Part shown: one piece after another, positions 46,701 through 56,744 of the stretch | Numbering within the stretch: the first letter of the stretch is position 1 | How the letters are laid out: each line of letters begins with the position of its first letter | DNA from: Methylobacterium sp. E-005 | GTDB lineage: Bacteria > Pseudomonadota > Alphaproteobacteria > Rhizobiales > Beijerinckiaceae | Assembly: GCF_022829725.1 (NCBI RefSeq) | Contig: NZ_JAKSYG010000190.1 | Location: forward strand, 1 to 64,000 | Reading direction: 5' to 3' | DNA length: 64,000 nucleotides | Translations under genes and position numbers: made by a program | Notes under the pieces: generated by a model | Databases searched by the model: none | What the model was told of the DNA's origin: nothing | What the model saw: only the letters and a program-made list of their open reading frames with translations

Positions 46701-46924
46701 ACTGGAGGCTGCGCGAGGAAGCCCCCGGGCCGGTCCTGACGATATCCTGGCGCGAGCGCGGCGGTCCGACGGTGGCCCCCCCGTCGCGGAAGGGGTTCGG
46801 ATCCCGCCTGATCGAGCGCGGCCTCGTCGGCGCGGTCGACGGCAGGATCGCGCTGACGTACCCGTCCGAGGGGGTGTGCTGTGTCGTCGAGGCACCACTT
46901 CGTAATTTCCAAGACGTCCTGTGA
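43739..46924 (+). CDS. GAF/PAS multi-sensor HWE-type histidine kinase
   Basis: 1061 residues. GAF domains lie at about 20-165 and 190-335, PAS domains at about 350-465, 470-590, 600-715 and 720-850. The kinase core is of the HWE/HisKA_2 type: LSHRMKNLLAMVQAIA with His about 872, N-box THELATNAAKYGALS and GFGSRLIERGL. There is no receiver. HWE kinases pass phosphate to separate regulators. It is translationally coupled to the preceding Crp/Fnr gene. The start is the ATG at 43739-43741. Confidence 0.9.
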   Translation: MTTPTAIPFEVHLPPRLAALDAYGILDTPPEKGFDDIVDLARKACGTPVALVSLVAGDRQWFKARVGFGPCETTLDKSVCAHVLGQPDLLVVPDLREDPRTRANPLVTGDPFIRFYAGAPLQAADGACIGSLCVIDVEPRPDGLTADQADALRALARQVMVQLELRRSLAERDGLLAAQRAAVTQHEALLDAQAAVAGSGGRFDDVLDAVVAGAMRALPQAEGGVVEMREGDELVYRCGAGNLARHAGLRLPLRGSLAGACLLSLQAQAVADVLDDPDVKLDLIEDLGLRSCVVVPITRDGEGIGVLKLQSGLTGAFSQRDVEVAGLFAGTVAAGLYRVGEAEARRRAKATEDRYEAVFNSAIDYAIIVMGLDGRVDDWNEGATRILGWSPAEMVERPADVFFTPEDRANGIAEKEMQAALDHGRGVDERWHIRKDGTRFWANGEMMALRDEVGTAIGFLKILRDRTEQRDAAARLHESEGFLRSVLDASADCIKVLDLDARLEFMSAGGRTVMEVDDFDGIAGADWTGFWDAAGKAEARAAVDAASAGGVGRFTGPACTMKGNRKWWDVQVTPIRGGDGAVTKLLAVSRDVSANRKAEEALLASEMRYRDLYESIDAGFCVIEVKLDATERPLDYRFLEVNPAFERQSGLKGVLGQWMRDLAEGHEEHWFEIYDRIARGGAPERFEHMANALGDRWFEVYAYPFGEPGSRQVAVLFNDITARKRTEDALRASEASQRSIMATVPVGIVFVEAPSGRVIGGNAFMETVIGRPTIESRDVESYGEWVAYHADGRRVVPTEFPVARVIREGLDRSELEVEFERPDGSRVWSQVVATPMRDAAGTVNGVVAAISDIDARRRVEEQRDLLSAELSHRMKNLLAMVQAIASNTLRGATDVEVAKEVLADRLITLGKAHDLLLGGAAEHAPIEPVIRGGVGLQDDGSDRVRYRGPSVEIGGKAALALALMTHELATNAAKYGALSTSEGRVEIDWRLREEAPGPVLTISWRERGGPTVAPPSRKGFGSRLIERGLVGAVDGRIALTYPSEGVCCVVEAPLRNFQDVL

Positions 46925-47002
46925 GGCCGCGCCGCAACATGGGACGCGTCCCGCGGTTGTCGCTCCGGCCCCATTTTCCAGGACGGCCAAGAACCCTTCC
47001 GC

Positions 47003-49441
47003 ATGCTCGCTGAACCGACGTCACGGACCGATGCCTTCCCGCGCGCCGGCGGCGAGACGGGCGCGCTCATGCGGGCCCACGACTGGGAGCGCACCGCCCT
47101 GGGCGCGCCGTCGGGATGGCCCGCCGCGCTGAAGGTTGCCGTCAACTTGGTCCTGGGCTCGCCCGAGAGCATGTTCCTGGCGTGGGGGCCCGACCTCGCA
47201 TGCCTGTATAACGATACCTACCGTCCGATCCTCGGCCCGAGGCTGCCGCATGCCCTCGGTGCGCCGTTGCGCGTCCTGTGGTCGGACGTCTGGGACCAGG
47301 TCCGACCGATCATCGAGATGGCCCTGGCGGGCACGGCGAGCCGGTACGACGACCTGCCCCTGACCATGGCACGGCACGGGGTCGAGGAGCAGACCTGGTG
47401 GTCGTTCTCGTACTCGCCGTTGTTCGACGAGGACGGCGCGGTCGTGGGGGTGTTCTGCGTCAGCAATGAGACCACGCAACGCGTGCTGTCCGAACGTGCC
47501 CTGCGGGCGCGCGAGGCAGAGCTTCTGCTCATCACCGATACCCTGCCGCTGCTGATCGCCTTCATCGACCGCGATCTCGTCTATCGGTTCGCCAACAAGG
47601 CCTATGAGGACTGGTTCGACAGAAGCCCCGAGGAGGTGGTCGGGCGCCATGTCCGCGACCTGCTGGACGACGAGGGCCTCGCGGCGCGCCGGGCGGCCTT
47701 CGACACCGCCCTGGCAGGGGACCAGGTACGGCTCGAACTCGACTGGCCGCACCGGGACGGGCGTCCCAGGGTCGCCGACATCCGCTACCTCCCGCGCCGG
47801 GCGGAGGACGGTGCCGTCGACGGCTTCTACGTCTACGTCCTCGACGTGACAGACCGCAAGCAGGTGGAGCATCTGCTGCGGGAGACCAACGAGACTCTCG
47901 AACGGCGGGTCGCGGAACGGACCTCGGACCGCAACGCCCTGTGGCAGCTCTCGTCCGACATCATGCTCCGCTGCGGCTTCGACGGCATCATCGTCGCCGT
48001 GAACCCGGCCTGGACGAGCGTGCTCGGATGGTCGGAGGGGGAGCTCGTCGGCCGCAACCTGTTCGAGCTGATTCATCCCGACGACGTCGAGCATACCGTC
48101 GAGGGGGCGCAATCGTCCTCGGAGGGCCACTCGTTCGCACGCTTCGACAACCGTTACCGCCATAAGGACGGCGGCTACCGCTGGATCTCATGGTCGACCC
48201 GGCCGGACGCCGGGGTGATCAACGCCGTCGGCCGGGACTTCACCGTCGAGCGCGAGCGTGCGGAAGCGCTTGTGGTAGCCGAGGAGGCGTTGCGCCAGGC
48301 CCAGAAGATGGAGGCCATCGGACAGCTCACCGGAGGCGTCGCGCATGACTTCAACAACCTGCTGACTGTGATCAAGTCCTCGACTGACCTGCTCAAGCGA
48401 CCGGACCTGCCAGACGCGCGCCGGCTCCGTTACGTCGGCGCGATCTCGGACACGGTCGAGCGGGCAGCGAAGCTGACGGGGCAGCTGCTGGCCTTCGCCC
48501 GCCGGCAGGCGCTCAAGCCGGAGGTGTTCGAGGTCGGGCAGAGCCTCACCTCGGTCGGCGACATGGTGGGAACGCTCACCGGCTCGCGCATCGCCGTCGA
48601 CGTCCGCGTGCCGAATGCCGCCGGCTTCGTGAACGCCGACCCGAGCCAGTTCGACACGGCGGTCGTCAACATGGTGATCAACGCCCGCGACGCGATGGGC
48701 GGCGAAGGCCGCCTGGTCATCGAAATGCGGGAAGCGGCCGAGATTCCCGGCCTCCGCGAGCATGACGCCATTCGAGGTGCGTTCGTGGCCGTCGCCATCA
48801 GCGATACCGGGGCCGGCATCGCGGAGGGCGACATCGAGCGGATCTTCGAGCCGTTCTTCACCACGAAGGGCGTCGGGCACGGCACGGGGCTGGGCCTCAG
48901 CCAGGTGTTCGGCTTCGCCAAGCAATCGGGTGGGGACGTCGCGGTCGAGAGCGAGGTCGGACGCGGCACCACCTTCACCCTGTACCTGCCCCGCGTGCCC
49001 GACCCGGTGACGCCCGCCGCCGCGGACGCGGAGCCGGAGCCGCTGGTCGATGGCCATGGCACCTGCGTCCTGGTGGTCGAGGACAACGTCGACGTCGGCG
49101 CCTTCGCCACCCAATCCCTGGCCGAGCTCGGCTACGCGACGGTCTGGGCCGAGAACGCCGACCAGGCACTCGCCGAGCTTGCGAGGGACGCGGGCCGCTT
49201 CGACGTGGTCTTCTCCGACGTGGTCATGCCGGGCATGAACGGGATCGACCTCGGCCACGAGATCCGCCGGCGCCACCACGACCTGCCGGTGGTGCTGACC
49301 TCGGGCTACAGCCACGTGCTGGCCAAGAACGGCACCTACGGGTTCGAACTCCTGCACAAGCCGTATTCCGTCGAGGAACTCTCCCGCATCCTGCGCAAGG
49401 CCGGGATATGGCGGCGGCGCAAGGGTCTGCTCGGCGCCTGA
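47003..49441 (+). CDS. Hybrid histidine kinase, three PAS-type domains, HisKA-HATPase-REC
   Basis: 812 residues. The N-terminal 150 residues follow the PAS-like pattern seen before GPxxWP-type sensors (PSGWPAALKVAV, AWGPDLACLYND), then two more PAS domains (about 170-290 and 310-425), the H-box GGVAHDFNN (His about 448), ATPase with VINARDAMGGEG and GHGTGLGLS, and receiver with Asp about 739 in [11 protein letters not shown]. The catalytic part is close by eye to the kinases at 26258, 32622 and 49549, so these belong to a duplicated family. It is soluble by eye. Confidence 0.9.
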   Translation: MLAEPTSRTDAFPRAGGETGALMRAHDWERTALGAPSGWPAALKVAVNLVLGSPESMFLAWGPDLACLYNDTYRPILGPRLPHALGAPLRVLWSDVWDQVRPIIEMALAGTASRYDDLPLTMARHGVEEQTWWSFSYSPLFDEDGAVVGVFCVSNETTQRVLSERALRAREAELLLITDTLPLLIAFIDRDLVYRFANKAYEDWFDRSPEEVVGRHVRDLLDDEGLAARRAAFDTALAGDQVRLELDWPHRDGRPRVADIRYLPRRAEDGAVDGFYVYVLDVTDRKQVEHLLRETNETLERRVAERTSDRNALWQLSSDIMLRCGFDGIIVAVNPAWTSVLGWSEGELVGRNLFELIHPDDVEHTVEGAQSSSEGHSFARFDNRYRHKDGGYRWISWSTRPDAGVINAVGRDFTVERERAEALVVAEEALRQAQKMEAIGQLTGGVAHDFNNLLTVIKSSTDLLKRPDLPDARRLRYVGAISDTVERAAKLTGQLLAFARRQALKPEVFEVGQSLTSVGDMVGTLTGSRIAVDVRVPNAAGFVNADPSQFDTAVVNMVINARDAMGGEGRLVIEMREAAEIPGLREHDAIRGAFVAVAISDTGAGIAEGDIERIFEPFFTTKGVGHGTGLGLSQVFGFAKQSGGDVAVESEVGRGTTFTLYLPRVPDPVTPAAADAEPEPLVDGHGTCVLVVEDNVDVGAFATQSLAELGYATVWAENADQALAELARDAGRFDVVFSDVVMPGMNGIDLGHEIRRRHHDLPVVLTSGYSHVLAKNGTYGFELLHKPYSVEELSRILRKAGIWRRRKGLLGA

Positions 49442-49548
49442 CCCCGGCATTCCCCTTCGACCCAAGGCACCCGATAGGACGAGGATGGATCGCCATGCGA
49501 CGCCGTCGGAATCGACGGATCGATGGGCGTCCTGAACCGGGCACCGTC

Positions 49549-52500
49549 CTATTCCGCCGCCTCCCTCCGGCGGCGGCGCTTCGAGGCGGCCCTGCGGAGG
49601 ATGCGCGACAGGGCCTCAACCGAGTATGGCTTGTGAAGGAGTTCGAACCCGTGGTCGCTCTCCTGGGCGAGGACGTGGCTGTACCCGCTGGTCAGGACCA
49701 CCGGTAGGCCGGGATAGAGGCGTACGACCTCGCGCCCGAGTTCGACCCCGTTCATGCCCGGCATCACGACGTCCGAGAACATGACGTCGTAGGTGTCCGG
49801 CTTGGCGGCCAGCGCCGCCAGGGCCTCGTCGGCGTTCGCGACCCAATGGGTGCTGTAGCCGAGCTCCTGCAGGGTCTGGGTCGAGAAGGTGCCGACCTCC
49901 CGGTTGTCTTCGACCACCAGCACGCAGATGCCGGTCCCGTCGACGACGGTGGGCTCCGCCCCACCCTCCTCGACCCGACCGGCGCCCGCGTCCGCGCGTG
50001 GCAGGTAGAGCGCGAAGGTGGTGCCGCGCCCGACCTCGCTCTCGACCAGGACCTCGCCGCCCGATTGCTTGGCGAACCCGAACACCTGGGAGAGCCCGAG
50101 GCCCGTGCCCTGGCCGACGCCCTTGGTCTTGAAGAACGGCTCGAAGATCCGGTCGACTTGGTCGGCCGGAATGCCGGAACCGGTGTCGGACAGCGCGATC
50201 CGGACGTAGTCGCCATGCTGTGCGGGATGGGACCGCATCGCCGGCACGATGCCCACGGCCTCGACCGAGATGTCGAGCCGACCCTCGCCGTCCATCGCGT
50301 CGCGGGCGTTGACCGCCATGTTCACCAGGGCCGTGTCGAACTGGCTCGGGTCGGCGCGGATGTGGCACGGCTCGTCGCCGACGCGGATGGCCACCGCGAT
50401 GCGGGCGCCGGTGAGCGTTCCGACCATCTCGCCGATGGCCCTCACGCTCCTGCCGGCGTCGAACACCTCCGGTCGCAACGCCTGCCGCCGGGCGAAGGCC
50501 AGGAGCTGGCCCGTAAGCTTGGCGGCCCGGTCGACGGTGTCGGAGATCGCCCCGATGTAGCGGGCGCGCCGGTCCTCGGAGAGGTCAGGTTGCTTGAGCA
50601 GGTCGGTGGACGACTTGATCACCGTCAGCAGGTTGTTGAAGTCGTGCGCGACGCCCCCGGTCAGCTGACCGACGGCCTCCAGCTTCTGCGATTGCCGGAG
50701 GGCCTCCTCGGCCTGGAGCAGGCTGGCGGCGCGCTCCTTCTCCTGGGTGACGTCGCGGGAGACGCAGTACAGCAGCCCCTCAACCGGGACGGCCGTCCAC
50801 GACAGCGTGCGGTAGCCGCCGTCGCGCGCCCGGAACCGGTTCTCGAACGCTAGGGTCAGGCCACCGGCGGCGAGGCGGGCAACCTCGGCCCGGGTCCGTT
50901 CCCGGTCGTCGGGGTGTTCGAGCCACTCCGAGGTCTTGCCGATGATGTCCCGGTAGTCCCACCCCAGGATGCGCTGCCAGGCCGGGTTGATGCTGACCCA
51001 GACGCCGTTGGCGTTGGCCACCCCGAGCATGTCCTGGCTCACCTGCCAGATCCGGTCGCGCTCCTTCGTGCGCTCGGCGACCTGGGCCGCCAGGGTCTCG
51101 TTCAACGCCCTAAGCGCCCCCTGCGCCCGCACGCGCTCGACCGCGTCCCAGATCCGGGCCGAGACCTCGCCGACCAGCGAGACCTCGTCCGCCGTCCAGG
51201 CCCGCGGCTCGAAGTGGTTGACGTAGACGACCGAGCGCAGGCGTCCCTCGTGGACCTGGGGCACGGCGACGATGGCGGCGATGCCGAAGGCGCCCATCCC
51301 CAGGCCGGCCGTGTCCGGATCGGCCTCGACGTCCGCGTAGACCGACGTCCGCCCCTTCCTGAGGTTGGCGATGTTGCCGGGGCCGAACGCGTCGAGCGGG
51401 TAGGTGCCGGCCAGCGTCGCCACGCCATCGACGTACTCGGTGCCGAGGGCGACGGACAAGCCGTCCTCCTCGACGAAGCCGTATCCGACGCGGCTGACCC
51501 CCAGGTAGCGCCCGAGGGCGTCCACCACCGTCTGCATCCGGCCGCGCAGGCCGCCCTGCTCGCGCAGCGTATCGGTCAGGTCGAGCAGGAATCGTTGGCG
51601 CGCCTCGGCGGCTTGCCGTTCGGCGACGCGCCGCTCCAGCTCGGCGTTCATCTCCCGGAGGCGACGCTCGTCCAGCCGGCGGTCGGTGACGTCGGAGACC
51701 TTGAGCACGGCCCCCACGAGCTCGCCGCCCCCGAACGCGGGCGCGTTCGAGCAGACCACCTCGATGGGTCTGCCGTCACGGCGGAAGAAGGTGCCGTCGC
51801 GCCGGCGGAGGGTCTCCCCGTTCCGGATGGCGTGCACGAAGTCGCATTCCGAGGATGGGAACGGGCGCCCGTCCGGATGGCGGTGGTGGGCGGCCTCGTG
51901 CAGGTCCTGTCCGACCAGGGTTCCCTCCTCCCATCCCAGCAGGGCATGTGCCGTCAGGTCGGCGAAGGTGACGACCCCATCGAGGTCGAGCTGGAACACC
52001 GCCTCGCTGACGTGGTCCGTGACGGTCCGGAGCAGGTCGGTCTGGCGCTGCAACGCCTCCGCCGCCATTCGCTGGCCGGTCCGGTCCCGCAGGATCTTGA
52101 GGTAGCCGACGTGGCTGCCGTCATCGGCGTGCAGCGGCATCGTCTCGCCCAGCGCGAAGAACCGCGAGCCGTCCTTGCGCTGGTGCCAGCGCTCGTCGTT
52201 GCCGCGGCCTTCCTCGCGGGCACTTTTCATCTCGCGCTCGGGAATGCCGGCGGCGACGTCCTCCTCGGTGAAGAACACCCGGGCCGGCTTGCCGCACATC
52301 TCGGCCTCGGACCAACCGAGGATGATCTCGGCACCCGCGTTCCAGCCGGTGACGAGGCCATCGAGGTCCAGGGTCAGCATGGCGTAGTCGACGGCGCTGT
52401 CGAGGATCTGGCGGTGTCGGGTGTCCGCCTCGCGCACCCGGCGGAGTGCGTCGTCGCGGGCGGACATCGAGCGGCGCAGTTCCATTTGGGCCATCACCTG

Positions 52501-52963
52501 ACGGGCCAACGCCTCCAGGGCCCCGGCCTGTTCGGGGGTGAGTCCCTCGGGCCGGGGCTTGCCGTCGATCACGCACAGCGTTCCTAGCGCGACGCCCTCG
52601 GGGTTCTCCAGGCGGGCGCCGGCATAAAACCGCAGGTGGGGCTCCCCGGTTACCAGGGTGTTGCCGCGGGTGCGCGGGTCGGTTGTCAGGTCAGGGATCA
52701 CCAGCAGGCCCGGCCGCGCGAGGGCATGCGTGCAGACCGACTGCGACAGCGGGGGTCTGGCAGGGATCGAACCCGACCCGTGCCTTGAACCACTGCCGAT
52801 CCCCGGCGGCGAGGCTGACCAGGGCGACCGGCGTCGCGCAGATCCGCGAGGCGAGCAGGACGATGTCGTCGAACCCCCGCTCGGCCTGGGTGTCGAGGAT
52901 GCCGTAGCCGTCGAGGGCCGCGATACGTTCCGGACCGCGGACAGCGTCCTCAGGCGCGGTCAC
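49549..52963 (-). pseudogene. GAF/PAS hybrid histidine kinase interrupted by a 1-base frameshift
   Basis: The reconstructed protein of about 1138 residues has a GAF (N-terminal), PAS, PAS, a second GAF, PAS, H-box GGVAHDFNN, ATPase with GQGTGLGLS and receiver with [11 protein letters not shown]. The first 70 residues (from a GTG at 52961-52963) and the rest are in different frames. The break falls in a run of five G on the plus strand (52751-52755), where the frame needs four. Only one base would restore it, so this is a fresh mutation, a sequencing error or a length-variable tract. The start lies 7 bases after the ParD-like stop. Confidence 0.75.
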
Positions 52964-52970
52964 GGACGAC

Positions 52971-53144
52971 CTACGCGTTGGCGGTCGCGCGGGGGTTCGA
53001 CGCCGCCTCCCGCTCCATCAACAGACGGAGCGCCGTCCTGACGACCTCGCTGATCGAGGTGTACTCGCCCTTGGCGACCTGGGCCTCGACGTACGCGATC
53101 AGCAGTTCGGTCAGGGCGATGTGTCGGGAATGCTTCGCGGCCAT
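52971..53144 (-). CDS. ParD-like ribbon-helix-helix protein, orphan, 57 aa
   Basis: A 57-residue protein starting MAAKHSRHIALTELL and containing SEVVRTALRLLMEREA, clearly homologous to the ParD-like gene at 26056. The fold is a short strand plus two helices. There is no ParE partner nearby; the next gene downstream is a hybrid kinase, starting 7 bases after the stop, the same distance as in the other pair. Upstream is the divergent kinase at 53442. Confidence 0.7.
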   Translation of the reverse strand: MAAKHSRHIALTELLIAYVEAQVAKGEYTSISEVVRTALRLLMEREAASNPRATANA

Positions 53145-53441
53145 CCGGAGCCCCTAGAAGCTCCGAGAACCGGTGTCGCAGCCGCGACACCTCGTGCCCC
53201 GACGATTTCACATGCCTATGCGGTCGCAGGCATCGGCCCGCGGGCGGGCGACGATGCCCGTCGTCCGCCCGGAAAGGCTGGGACCACGGTCGTCTCGCGT
53301 CCCGCGCGATGCCTGCAGGGTGCTTCCCGTTGTCCGCTTTTCCCGTACGCGCGAATCCCCCACTTCGGACCCAGGGTCCGGAACCCGGGGGACGCCCCCG
53401 GCGATGTGTCCCGGATGCCTCGGACCCGAACCGCCAACAGC

Positions 53442-56400
53442 ATGTCGATACGCGCGGCGTTACCCCTCGATCCAAGCCAACTGACCAGGGAGGAACTTGA
53501 GGCCGAGGTCGTCCGCCTGCGTGCCCGGGCCGATGCCGCCACGCCCGACCGGCGTCGGAGGGCGGTACTCGACAGCACCACCTTCTTCGCCATCATCCTG
53601 ACCGACCAAGAGGGACTGGTCACCGACTGGAACGTGGGGGCCGAGCGCATCCTGGGCTGGTCGGCCGCGGAGATGTGCGGACGCAAACTGGATCGCATCT
53701 TCACGGCCGGGGACATCGCCATCGACCGCGCCGGAACTGAGATGCTCCTGTCGCTGGAACACGGTCGCGCCGACGACGAGCGCTGGCACCTGCGCAAGGA
53801 CGGCTCGCGCTTCTTGGCCTCGGGCGAGATGATGCCGCTGCGGGGCGACGGGGGCGAGGACTTGGGCTTCGTGAAGGTCCTGCGCGACCGCACCGCCGAG
53901 CACCGGGCCGGCGAGGAACTGCGCCACACCGCGATCCGCGTTTGCGAGAGCGAGGACCACTACCGCCATACCGTCGAGCTCAACCCGCAGGTCCCGTGGA
54001 TCGCGGACCCCCAGGGCAACATCACCTCGTACTCGAACCGGTGGCTGGAGCTCACCGGCCAGGCCCCGGGCGAGCCGCTCGGGGCCGGCTGGGCCAAGGC
54101 GATCCATCCGGACGACGTCCCGCACACCATGGCGGCGTTCGGGGCGAGCCTCGCCAGCGGCGAGCCGGTCGACGTCGATTACCGCATTTACGTCGCGGCC
54201 ATCGGCGAGCATCGCTGGATGCGGGCGCGCGCCTATCCGCGCCGGGATGACCGGGGCGAGATCGTCCAGTGGTACGGCATCGTCGAGGACATCCACGACC
54301 GCAGGCTGGCCGAGGCCGCGCTCAAGGGCAGCGAGGCGCGCTACCGCAGCCTGTTCGAGAGCATTGAGGTCGGCTTCTGCATCGTCGAGATGCGGTTCGA
54401 GGGCACGGTCGCCGTCGACTACCAGGTCGTGGAGGCCAACCCCGCCTTCGTGCGGCAGACCGGGGCGGACGTCACGGGAAGGTGGGTGAGCGAGTTCGCG
54501 CCGAACCTGGAGCGGCACTGGTTCGAGACCTACGGCCGCGTCGCCCTGACCGGGGAGCCGTCCCATCTCGAGCACTACGCCGAGGTGTTCGGGCGCTGGT
54601 TCGACGTGCGCGCCTTGCGGACGGGCGATCCGGCCGCGCATCGCGTCGCGATCTTCTTCTCGGACATCACCGAGCGCCGGCGGGTCGAGCGGCGCGCCGA
54701 GGCCGGCGAGCGCGAGCTGCGCCTCATCACCGATGCGCTCCCGGTCCTGATTTCCTTCATCGGCGCCGACTACGTCTACCGCTTCGCCAACCGGGCCTAC
54801 GACGCGTGGTTCTCAGTGACCGCGGAGGAGGTCGTCGGCCGTGATGTCCGCGACCTGCTCGGTCCGGAGGGTTACGCCGTTCGAAAACCCTTCATGGACC
54901 GGGCCCTGGGGGGCGAGCCCGTCACCTTCGAGCTCGACTGGCCGCATCGGGACGGTCGCCCCCGCGTCGCCGAGATCCGCTACCTGCCCCGCCGGGGCGC
55001 TGACGGCGCCCTCGACGGGTTCCACGAGTTCGTGCAGGACGTCACCGACCGCAGGCGCACGGAGGCCGACCTCGCGCGCCAGGTCGCCGCCCGCACGGCC
55101 GAGCGCGACCAGGTTTGGCAGGCGTCGTCGGACCTGCTCTGCGTCGCCAATCTCGACGGCTACTTCATCAGCCTCAACCCGGCCTGGCCGGCCAGGCTGG
55201 GCTGGTCGGAGGACGAGCTCAAGGCCCGCCCCTTCCTCGACTTCGTCCATCCCGACGACGTCGCGGCGACCGTGGCGGCCGCGGGCGGGCTCGCGCGCGG
55301 CGAGGCCCAGCTCACCTTCGAGAACCGCTACCGGCACAGGGACGGGAGCTATCGCTGGCTATCCTGGAACGCGGTGCCGCGCGACGGCCTGATCTACGCC
55401 TCCGTGCGCGACGTCACCGGGATCAAGGCCCAGGCCGAGGCGCTCGCCAGGACCGAGGAGGCGCTGCGCCAGTCCCAGAAGATGGAGGCCGTGGGCCAAC
55501 TCACCGGCGGCCTCGCCCATGACTTCAACAACCTGCTCGCGGGCATCTCCCGGTCGCTGGAGTTGATGCAGACCCGGATGTCGCAGGGACGGATGGGCGA
55601 CCTCGACCGGTACATGAGCGTGGCCCAGGGCGCGGCCAAGCGCGCCGCGGCGCTGACCCATCGCCTGCTCGCCTTCTCGCGGCGCCAGACGCTGGATCCG
55701 AAGCCCACCAACGTGAACCGCCTCGTCGCCGACATGGAGGAGCTGATCCGGCGCACGGTCGGCCCCTCCGTCCACCTGGAGGTCGTCGGCCTCGCCGGGC
55801 TGTGGCCGGCGCTGATCGATCCGGGGCAGTTGGAGAACGCCCTGCTCAACCTGTGCATCAACGGCCGCGACGCGATGCCGGAGGGCGGGCGCATCACCAT
55901 CGAGACCGCCAACCGGTGGATCGACGAGGTCGGCGGCCGGCAGCACGACCTGCCGCCGGGGCAGTATCTCAGCGTCTGCGTGAGCGACACCGGCACCGGC
56001 ATGACGCCGGACCTGATCGACAAGGTATTCGAGCCGTTCTTCACCACCAAGCCCACCGGCGAGGGCACGGGCCTCGGCCTGTCAATGGTCTACGGCTTCG
56101 CCCGCCAGTCGGGCGGGCAGGTGCGGATCTATTCCGAGGTCGGCGAGGGCACGATGGTGTGCCTCTACCTGCCCCGCCATTACGGCGAGGCCGACGAGGC
56201 CGAGGTCGCGCGCCGGCTCGCCGAGGTGGAGCTGGCGGGCCAGGGCGAGACCGTGCTGATCGTCGACGACGAGCCCTCCGTGCGCATGCTGGTCACGGAG
56301 GTGCTGGAAGACCTCGGCTACACCGCCATCGAGGCCGCCGACAGCGTCGCCGGCCTGAAGGTGCTGCAACCGGACGTGCGCATCGACCTGCTCGTCACCG

Positions 56401-56612
56401 ATGTCGGCCTGCCGGGCGGCATGAACGGGCGGCAGATGGCCGATGCCGGCCGCGAGCGGCGCCCCGACCTCAAGGTGCTATTCATCACGGGCTATGCCGA
56501 GAACGCGGTGCTCGGGAACGGCTACCTTCGCCCCGCCGTGCAGGTGCTGACCAAGCCGTTCGTGCTGGAGACGCTGGCCACCCGCATCAAGGACCTCATC
56601 GCGGAGCCCTAG
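53442..56612 (+). CDS. Hybrid histidine kinase, five PAS domains, HisKA-HATPase-REC
   Basis: About 1056 residues. PAS domains lie at about 30-145, 160-275, 280-395, 405-520 and 530-655. The H-box [11 protein letters not shown] has His about 693; the ATPase has LCINGRDAM and GEGTGLGLS; the receiver has Asp about 987 in LLVTDVGLPGG and Lys in LTKPFV. It is the intact counterpart of the split kinase at 29637-32525. The ATG at 53442 (or 53415) is chosen because sequence upstream is low-complexity Arg/Pro-rich. It is divergent from the ParD-like gene. Confidence 0.9.
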   Translation: MSIRAALPLDPSQLTREELEAEVVRLRARADAATPDRRRRAVLDSTTFFAIILTDQEGLVTDWNVGAERILGWSAAEMCGRKLDRIFTAGDIAIDRAGTEMLLSLEHGRADDERWHLRKDGSRFLASGEMMPLRGDGGEDLGFVKVLRDRTAEHRAGEELRHTAIRVCESEDHYRHTVELNPQVPWIADPQGNITSYSNRWLELTGQAPGEPLGAGWAKAIHPDDVPHTMAAFGASLASGEPVDVDYRIYVAAIGEHRWMRARAYPRRDDRGEIVQWYGIVEDIHDRRLAEAALKGSEARYRSLFESIEVGFCIVEMRFEGTVAVDYQVVEANPAFVRQTGADVTGRWVSEFAPNLERHWFETYGRVALTGEPSHLEHYAEVFGRWFDVRALRTGDPAAHRVAIFFSDITERRRVERRAEAGERELRLITDALPVLISFIGADYVYRFANRAYDAWFSVTAEEVVGRDVRDLLGPEGYAVRKPFMDRALGGEPVTFELDWPHRDGRPRVAEIRYLPRRGADGALDGFHEFVQDVTDRRRTEADLARQVAARTAERDQVWQASSDLLCVANLDGYFISLNPAWPARLGWSEDELKARPFLDFVHPDDVAATVAAAGGLARGEAQLTFENRYRHRDGSYRWLSWNAVPRDGLIYASVRDVTGIKAQAEALARTEEALRQSQKMEAVGQLTGGLAHDFNNLLAGISRSLELMQTRMSQGRMGDLDRYMSVAQGAAKRAAALTHRLLAFSRRQTLDPKPTNVNRLVADMEELIRRTVGPSVHLEVVGLAGLWPALIDPGQLENALLNLCINGRDAMPEGGRITIETANRWIDEVGGRQHDLPPGQYLSVCVSDTGTGMTPDLIDKVFEPFFTTKPTGEGTGLGLSMVYGFARQSGGQVRIYSEVGEGTMVCLYLPRHYGEADEAEVARRLAEVELAGQGETVLIVDDEPSVRMLVTEVLEDLGYTAIEAADSVAGLKVLQPDVRIDLLVTDVGLPGGMNGRQMADAGRERRPDLKVLFITGYAENAVLGNGYLRPAVQVLTKPFVLETLATRIKDLIAEP

Positions 56613-56744
56613 GGCTTCTGCGGAGCACCCGTCGCCCGCGTGGCCGACATCCACGGCCTTCCCACGAAAACCTCGGGCCCGGGATGAACAGGTGCGTGGG
56701 CGGCGCCCGACCCAAGGCCGGTACGCCGCTTCTATCGTAGCCGC

